Positions 60,237-64,000 of a stretch of DNA of 64,000 nt are shown in pieces. Position 1 is the stretch's first letter. Every line of letters starts with the position of its first letter. Location of the stretch: positions 32,196 through 96,195 of the forward strand of contig NZ_JALPRE010000020.1 of NCBI RefSeq assembly GCF_023195925.1, given 5' to 3'. Origin of the DNA: Aquimarina acroporae (GTDB lineage: Bacteria; Bacteroidota; Bacteroidia; Flavobacteriales; Flavobacteriaceae). Below the pieces are notes generated by a model. The model made no database searches. It saw nothing but the letters and a program-made list of their open reading frames with translations, and had not been told where the DNA came from. The translations under genes were made by a program, and so were the position numbers.

Positions 60237-61436
60237 CTAGTAATCATAATATTCTTTAGAAAGCAAAAAATCTTTTTTCAGTTTTGGAAAACTTAAGGTT
60301 AAAGTATCTATATGACTCAATTGATTCTCAAAAAGACAAAGGTCTTCTTCATTTGTTATCAGTTTTCCGTTGACTAGAAACCCCTTCATATTTGGTCTAA
60401 GGCCTAAGTGGTACGACCTACTGTCTTTAATTACCGATTTAATATATACTTCATCGGTATACCCAAGATTGACTCCAAAACCTTTTAGCTTAAAATTTTG
60501 ATTATTTGTTTGTTTCGATAAAATCAACATTTTGTTTTTCCAATCTATCGTGACTAAAAAATTCTTTAATACTCCAAGCCCTATTGCCTTGAAGGATGAG
60601 TCTTTATTCGTTTTGGCTGTGATAGTATTTAAAAGTAATTGATGTTTTTTCCCGATTGACAGAGAATCAATATTCACTAAATACTGCTTTGAGTTACTTT
60701 GTCCTCCTATCCCTTTGCTAGCCTCTCCTAGAATATCAATTTTCTTAATCTCATATAATTGATCTATGATTTTTGGGTTTAGGATGAGGGGACCATTAAA
60801 ACCTGTGTCTAGAACAATATCAGTTTTTACACTCTTTCCTATCTGAATTGGAAGATAAATATGATGGCTATAAATGTTGGTTTCAATCTTTATTTTAATG
60901 GATTCTTCGTTGGTATTTGGAAGAAACTTAGCTTCTTTAGCAATATGAATAACTTTGTTTTGAAAATCAAATTGCCATGCAAAATGATGCATGATATTTT
61001 TTCCTATAATACCATATATATTTTCTGAACAAGGAAATTTTATATTGGCTTTACTAAAGGCTATTTTTTTTAATTGAATACCTCCAAATTCAAGATTAGC
61101 AATAGAGTGAATTTTCGGAAAAGTAGTTTTTCCATTAACATCTTTACTAATTTTTCTTCCTATAGAACTTCCTATTTTTTCGCTAGGGAAATTAGTGAAG
61201 ATATGATTAGAAGCTCCTGTATCTAGAATAAAAGAATATTTTTTTTGTGAATCATCAATTTTCGCATCAATAAGGATATGTCCGCTAGTAGAATATTTAA
61301 AAGGAATTGAAGTATACTCTGGAGCAGCTTCAATAACAAGTTGATCTTGTTTTTTGTATTGGTTAGAAAAGAAATAGACTATTCCAACAATACCTATAAT
61401 TATAACAATTACGAAAATTAAAATAAACTTTTTCAT
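60237..61436 (-). CDS. Membrane-anchored pepsin-like aspartyl protease with PDZ-like tail
   Basis: The 399-aa protein has an N-terminal membrane helix (about residues 4-23, FILIFVIVIIIGIVGIVYFF). Two aspartyl-protease halves follow, each with a DTG: FILDTGASNHIF (D72) and DIVLDTGFNGPLIL (D210). Both halves in one chain make a complete bilobed active site. A C-terminal PDZ-like domain runs to about residue 385. Proteases of this type are found in Bacteroidota envelopes; inside this array it may trim exported peptides. It lies after the terminator of unit h-g-f, and a promoter of its own was not obvious. Confidence 0.87.
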   Translation of the reverse strand: MKKFILIFVIVIIIGIVGIVYFFSNQYKKQDQLVIEAAPEYTSIPFKYSTSGHILIDAKIDDSQKKYSFILDTGASNHIFTNFPSEKIGSSIGRKISKDVNGKTTFPKIHSIANLEFGGIQLKKIAFSKANIKFPCSENIYGIIGKNIMHHFAWQFDFQNKVIHIAKEAKFLPNTNEESIKIKIETNIYSHHIYLPIQIGKSVKTDIVLDTGFNGPLILNPKIIDQLYEIKKIDILGEASKGIGGQSNSKQYLVNIDSLSIGKKHQLLLNTITAKTNKDSSFKAIGLGVLKNFLVTIDWKNKMLILSKQTNNQNFKLKGFGVNLGYTDEVYIKSVIKDSRSYHLGLRPNMKGFLVNGKLITNEEDLCLFENQLSHIDTLTLSFPKLKKDFLLSKEYYDY

Positions 61437-61481
61437 GTCGTTTTAACTTGTATTTCTAATTTTTGGAAGAACCTTTAAAAG

Positions 61482-61515
61482 AAAAAAGTGAACAATCAAA
61501 TTGTTCACTTTTTTT
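61482..61515 (-). terminator. Terminator of the h-g-f unit
   Basis: AAAAAAGTGAACAA / TTGTTCACTTTTTT with a 5-nt loop; T-run on the minus strand. Confidence 0.9.
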
Positions 61516-61534
61516 AGCGTCTTTCTAACGATGA

Positions 61535-61690
61535 TTAGAAAAGCTTCTTTGCCCATTTTGCAACTTTACCAATTCCAACAACAGTAATTGCTACTTCAAT
61601 GATATTTCCAATAACTACTCCTGCTTCGTAAGCAACACCATCATGTCCACCGTTGATTTCGATTAATTCTTTTGCATTTAAATTTTTCAT
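61535..61690 (-). CDS. Double-glycine leader peptide f, class IIb bacteriocin-like
   Basis: 51 aa. A short leader (MKNLNAKELIEINGG) keeps the L..KEL.EINGG spacing. The core is a hydrophobic helix with a GxxxG (GVVIG) and a cationic end (KVAKWAKKLF), the profile of one chain of a two-peptide class IIb bacteriocin. The neighbouring g has matching GxxxG motifs, so f and g may be the pair. Third gene of h-g-f. Confidence 0.82.
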   Translation of the reverse strand: MKNLNAKELIEINGGHDGVAYEAGVVIGNIIEVAITVVGIGKVAKWAKKLF

Positions 61691-61737
61691 AATTTTACGT
61701 TTTTAAAGATTTATTATTATTTTAATGTTTGATTTGA

Positions 61738-61905
61738 TTAGTTCCAAAGTGAGCTGATACCATCCCATACTCCTCTACCAAAGTCTGCTATATGATGTGC
61801 AGCTACTCCTATACCGTATCCAATAGCTTCTCCAATTTGCTCAGCAGTAGATCCTTCTCCTCCACCATTGATCTCGACTAATTCTTTAAAATTTAATTCT
61901 TTCAT
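61738..61905 (-). CDS. Double-glycine leader peptide g, possible bacteriocin partner of f
   Basis: 55 aa. The leader MKELNFKELVEINGG parallels f (KEL.EINGG). The core has GxxxG motifs (GEAIG, also GYGIG) and an amphipathic Trp-rich end (VWDGISSLWN). Membrane-spanning two-peptide bacteriocins pair through GxxxG, and f/g fit that model, though activity is untested. It lies 33 bp after h and 47 bp before f. Confidence 0.82.
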   Translation of the reverse strand: MKELNFKELVEINGGGEGSTAEQIGEAIGYGIGVAAHHIADFGRGVWDGISSLWN

Positions 61906-61938
61906 TTTTTTAAAGTTTTTTGATTAAATATTATTTTA

Positions 61939-62130
61939 TTAATGTACTGAGTTATATCCTTTAGAAGCTCCTTTAACTAACCCGTTTCCAAAATCGCTTA
62001 TTGCTTCTACCGTAGCGTCATATGCGTCGCTTACATCTTGTACAAACTCATCCCAAGAGTATCCTCCATCAATTTGAGTCATGTCTAACGTGCTCATTTC
62101 AGCTACTCCAAAATTTTCTAAATTTTTCAT
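61939..62130 (-). CDS. Double-glycine leader peptide h
   Basis: 63 aa. The leader is MKNLENFGVAEMSTLDMTQI then DGG. The core (40 aa, YSWDEFVQDVSDAYDATVEA onward) is acidic with GxxxG-like spots (GLVKG, GASKG) and ends VH. It resembles core a (DAYNAAKD against DAYDATVE). First gene of h-g-f, with a long leader (about 120 nt) after the promoter at 62261 that includes a hairpin at 62214-62227. Confidence 0.85.
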   Translation of the reverse strand: MKNLENFGVAEMSTLDMTQIDGGYSWDEFVQDVSDAYDATVEAISDFGNGLVKGASKGYNSVH

Positions 62131-62213
62131 TTTTTTACGTTTTTATGATTAATGATTATTTTAAATATTGCCTACATTATCGATTCCGTCAAATTAATAT
62201 GTAAGCTGTTTTC

Positions 62214-62227
62214 GTTGTTGCAACAAC
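62214..62227 (-). promoter_or_regulatory. Perfect 14-bp palindrome in the leader of h-g-f
   Basis: GTTGTTG-CAACAAC, extended by pairing TTTTC/GAAAA across a 3-nt bulge. It lies in the 5' leader between promoter and peptide h and could be an RNA hairpin or protein site. Confidence 0.4.
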
Positions 62228-62260
62228 CGTGAAAAGTTTCATTGTTTCCCTTTCACAGTA

Positions 62261-62294
62261 CAATGATACGGTGGGGTAATCTCATCTTTTGAGA
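62261..62294 (-). promoter_or_regulatory. Shared peptide promoter element (peptides h-g-f)
   Basis: TCTCA-AAAGA-TGAGA, 11 nt, TATCATTG, then TAC-TGTGAAAG on the minus strand; the palindrome extends by two bases (AATCTCA/TGAGATT). Confidence 0.8.
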
Positions 62295-62408
62295 TTGTAG
62301 TTTTTTTTCAAAAAAATCATCATAATAGCTAAATTATATACCATAACAGAGTAGTATTTGATTATAATTAGTATTGGATAGTCTATGTTTACAGGTCATT
62401 ATAAAAAC

Positions 62409-62441
62409 AAAAAACCTTCTCTAGTAGTTGAGAAGGTTTTT
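62409..62441 (-). terminator. Terminator of the j-i unit
   Basis: AAAAACCTTCTC / GAGAAGGTTTTT with an 8-nt loop, T run on the minus strand. Confidence 0.88.
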
Positions 62442-62475
62442 GTGATACTTTTTTAAGTCTGAGTTTGCAAAAATC

Positions 62476-62658
62476 TTAGAACATTTCAGAAATAGTCTCT
62501 ACTTGTTCATCTATGAATTCTCCAATATCTTTCTTCAATTGTGGTAACGCCACGTTTACAAGAAACCCTATTTCTTCACAAAGTAAATTACCTCCATTTA
62601 TTGTCGATAGATTAATGTGATTTATCTGGTGTACTCCGTAGTTTTCTAAATTTTTCAT
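62476..62658 (-). CDS. Double-glycine leader peptide i
   Basis: 60 aa. The leader MKNLENYGVHQINHINLSTI is followed by NGG and is most like that of h (MKNLENFGV), suggesting recent duplication. The core has one Cys (NLLCEEIGFL), a helical middle (VNVALPQLKKDIGEFIDEQV) and ends ISEMF. Second gene after j (36 bp), sharing the AT-rich ACGTAAAAAAATG start context. Confidence 0.82.
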   Translation of the reverse strand: MKNLENYGVHQINHINLSTINGGNLLCEEIGFLVNVALPQLKKDIGEFIDEQVETISEMF

Positions 62659-62693
62659 TTTTTTACGTTTTAAAAGTTTATTTAATTGGATTT

Positions 62694-62840
62694 TTAATTT
62701 TGATTAGAATTATTGAAATTCTCTTTCTCTTCTTCGGGTACACCAAATAAGTAATCTGCAAGGGGTTGTAGCCAAGTTGGAATTGGGAATGGTGCCCCGC
62801 CATTTGTTTCTAATAATTCTTTGTTACTTAAATTTTTCAT
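62694..62840 (-). CDS. Double-glycine leader peptide j
   Basis: 48 aa. A short leader MKNLSNKELLETNGG precedes the core APFPIPTWLQPLADYLFGVP and an acidic Glu/Asn tail (EEEKENFNNSNQN). FPIP also occurs in peptide c. It has its own promoter at 62871-62904 and starts the j-i unit. Confidence 0.8.
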   Translation of the reverse strand: MKNLSNKELLETNGGAPFPIPTWLQPLADYLFGVPEEEKENFNNSNQN

Positions 62841-62870
62841 TTTTTTACGTTTTATGATTAATGATATTAG

Positions 62871-62904
62871 CAAGAATAAGAAATGAGCATCTCAATGTAT
62901 GAGA
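62871..62904 (-). promoter_or_regulatory. Shared peptide promoter element (peptide j)
   Basis: TCTCA-TACAT-TGAGA, 11 nt, TATTCTTG on the minus strand; the downstream TGTAAAAG part is not conserved here. Confidence 0.7.
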
Positions 62905-62920
62905 CTACTTAAAAATATTA

Positions 62921-62950
62921 TAAAAAAACCCCGAGAATTATTTCTCGGGG
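62921..62950 (-). terminator. Terminator of the HTH regulator operon
   Basis: CCCCGAGAA / TTCTCGGGG with a short loop and T7 on the minus strand; it separates the regulator genes from the j-i peptide unit. Confidence 0.9.
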
Positions 62951-62981
62951 CGAGCAGCAAACTATACTATCCCAACCATAG

Positions 62982-63293
62982 TTATATAGCTGCCAAAAGC
63001 GTTGGTTTTTGAAAAGAGGCTCCCCCACTTACTGATCTTAGTTCGGTCGAATCTAAATCTTGTATATAAAATCCAAATTTAAAATTCACGTGTTCTGCAT
63101 ATACAAAACTTTGTATCGTAAAGTCATACTCTATAGGTGCATTAAGATCTTTCATAATATCAATAATTCTATAGGTTTGTGCTCTTGATATCCCTAGTCT
63201 AGAAGCCAGGTCAACCGGATTACCAGTGGCTTCCATACGAATTAATCGGTCAATTCTTTCTATAAGTTCTATGTGTTTAATAATGATATTCAT
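62982..63293 (-). CDS. HTH regulator k ending in a double-glycine leader-like site
   Basis: The ATG at 63293 gives 103 aa (the longer frame adds nine residues). Residues 1-55 are a small HTH (ASRLGISRAQTYRIIDIMKD) and residues 56-78 a beta part (QSFVYAEHVNFKFGFY). The C-terminus reads DLDSTELRSVSGG then a 12-residue tail (ASFQKPTLLAAI). The ELRSVSGG site copies the end of the precursor leaders, so the tail could be cut off and exported. Paralogue of m at 63559. Likely a local regulator of the peptide promoters; binding is untested. Confidence 0.75.
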   Translation of the reverse strand: MNIIIKHIELIERIDRLIRMEATGNPVDLASRLGISRAQTYRIIDIMKDLNAPIEYDFTIQSFVYAEHVNFKFGFYIQDLDSTELRSVSGGASFQKPTLLAAI

Positions 63294-63365
63294 AACGTTT
63301 CGTTTTATACCTGTATACACAGATGGATTAATGATTTGATTGATATGGTTAATTAGAAATGGGTT

Positions 63366-63542
63366 TTAAAACCAATCTCCCACTTCGTCTTCATCTATAA
63401 AAAATTCGTGGTCTTGAGAATATGAAATAACATCGGTAATTACATCTTGTAATTCTGGTTCATTGATCTCATCAAATATGAAGTCCATTTCTAATTTGTT
63501 AGATAGCTCATTTTTTAGCTTTTGTGAATTGTAATTTTTCAT
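63366..63542 (-). CDS. Small acidic protein between the two HTH genes
   Basis: Start at 63542 gives 58 aa; a start at 63566 would add eight residues. The N-terminus (MKNYNSQKLKNELSNKLEMD) is leader-like in its MKN start and NEL spacing but has no double glycine. The rest is strongly acidic (FDEINEPELQDVITDVISY, FIDEDEVGDWF). It could be a precursor of another type or an accessory protein. Encoded between m and k in one operon. Confidence 0.6.
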   Translation of the reverse strand: MKNYNSQKLKNELSNKLEMDFIFDEINEPELQDVITDVISYSQDHEFFIDEDEVGDWF

Positions 63543-63558
63543 GACTTTGTTTTTTAAA

Positions 63559-63894
63559 TTATTCAACTATTCTTAAGCTGGGGTATTTAAATTCTATAGG
63601 GGTAACAATACTTTGCATACCGCAGGAAGAAACTTCTAGAACTTCTTCTCCGCAAAGGTTTCTAGTGTAAAATCCAAAGGAAAAATTTATGTGTTCTTCA
63701 TATACAAAGCTTTGTAGTTTAATATCAAAAACAATAGGGGCTTTGAGTTCTTTCATGATCTTTATGATCTGAAACAAAGATCCTTTTGAAATTTCTAGTT
63801 TTTCTGCTAATTGATCTGACGTACCGGTTTCACCTAAATAGATTAATCGATCCAAATGCTCTATAAGTTCAATATGTCGTTCTATTTTTCTCAT
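63559..63894 (-). CDS. HTH regulator m, paralogue of k
   Basis: 111 aa. The HTH region (LAEKLEISKGSLFQIIKIMK) and beta part (QSFVYEEHINFSFGFY) match k closely. The C-terminal segment is GEEVLEVSSCGM in place of k's DSTELRSVSGG, so the double-glycine site is degenerate (SCG) and a longer tail follows (IVTPIEFKYPSLRIVE). Probably DNA-binding. Upstream member of the m, acidic peptide, k operon that seems to continue beyond the window. Confidence 0.75.
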   Translation of the reverse strand: MRKIERHIELIEHLDRLIYLGETGTSDQLAEKLEISKGSLFQIIKIMKELKAPIVFDIKLQSFVYEEHINFSFGFYTRNLCGEEVLEVSSCGMQSIVTPIEFKYPSLRIVE

Positions 63895-63919
63895 GACCTG
63901 GTGCTTTTGAAGTTTTTAA

Positions 63920-64000
63920 TTATGCTACCGCATCGATTTTATGGAAATTGTCTAGAACTGGCATTTGTTTTTGCCATAGTTCATAATACTTTTCTTGTCT
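63920..64000 (-). CDS. C-terminal end of an unidentified protein (runs off window)
   Basis: Only the last 26 residues are visible (RQEKYYELWQKQMPVLDNFH, then KIDAVA and a TAA at 63920-63922). It is 25 bp upstream of HTH gene m on the same strand, so it is probably in its operon. The fragment is too short to classify; it might belong to the peptide maturation or export genes expected nearby. Confidence 0.45.
   Translation of the reverse strand, partial: RQEKYYELWQKQMPVLDNFHKIDAVA

Overview
The window reads as chromosome of a low-GC marine-type member of the Flavobacteriaceae (Bacteroidota). The evidence is a type IX secretion C-terminal domain, DUF4270 and TonB-receptor proteins with DFDG carboxypeptidase-like domains, many lipoproteins, the atpD-atpC pair on its own, dimeric glyS, and Bacteroidota promoters (TTTG-like box, 18-19 nt, TAnnTTTG) often ending a few bases before the start codon. 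The genus cannot be fixed from the sequence; an Aquimarina-like organism is a guess. No rRNA, tRNA, CRISPR array, insertion sequence or prophage was seen.

Layout. 1-12.3 kb: partial TonB receptor, MarR regulator, omega-amidase, Ig-like lipoprotein, ComF, coiled-coil membrane protein, glyS, a large secreted protein, exonuclease III and an OmpA lipoprotein. 12.3-18.9 kb: small unknown envelope proteins, a zinc-ribbon/TerB-like protein, a short S24/S26-like protein, a gene-poor stretch with a possible small RNA, an aldo/keto reductase, and a HExxH lipoprotein gene whose lipobox Cys codon is TGA. 18.9-28.3 kb: radA, an esterase-like protein lacking its serine, a panC-panD-flippase operon, a starch-synthase-like N-terminal domain, DUF4270, glmS. 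28.6-35.9 kb: two tandem paralogous TonB receptors and an SGNH lipoprotein. 35.9-46.5 kb: sterol-desaturase-like enzyme and TetR gene divergent around twin operators, class II aldolase, SBF transporter, atpDC, S9 peptidase, GNAT. 46.5-57.8 kb: metallophosphoesterase, an XRE-DUF2975-DUF2975 operon with twin operators, and the biotin genes bioF-bioD-bioA, a ketosynthase and bioB, then a cupin protein.

57.8-64 kb is the most novel part. All genes here lie on the minus strand. At least eight short peptide genes have MKNL/MKEL-type leaders ending in a double glycine and very different cores; a ninth looks frameshifted. They sit with a two-DTG aspartyl protease, two paralogous HTH proteins and a small acidic protein. 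Five transcription units begin with the same element: TCTCA-N5-TGAGA, exactly 11 nt, then TAnnNTTG (TATGTTTA in one case). This looks like a co-regulated multi-peptide (bacteriocin or RiPP) regulon. One HTH protein itself ends in a leader-like double-glycine site with a 12-residue tail. The export or modification machinery is not in view and may lie beyond 64000.
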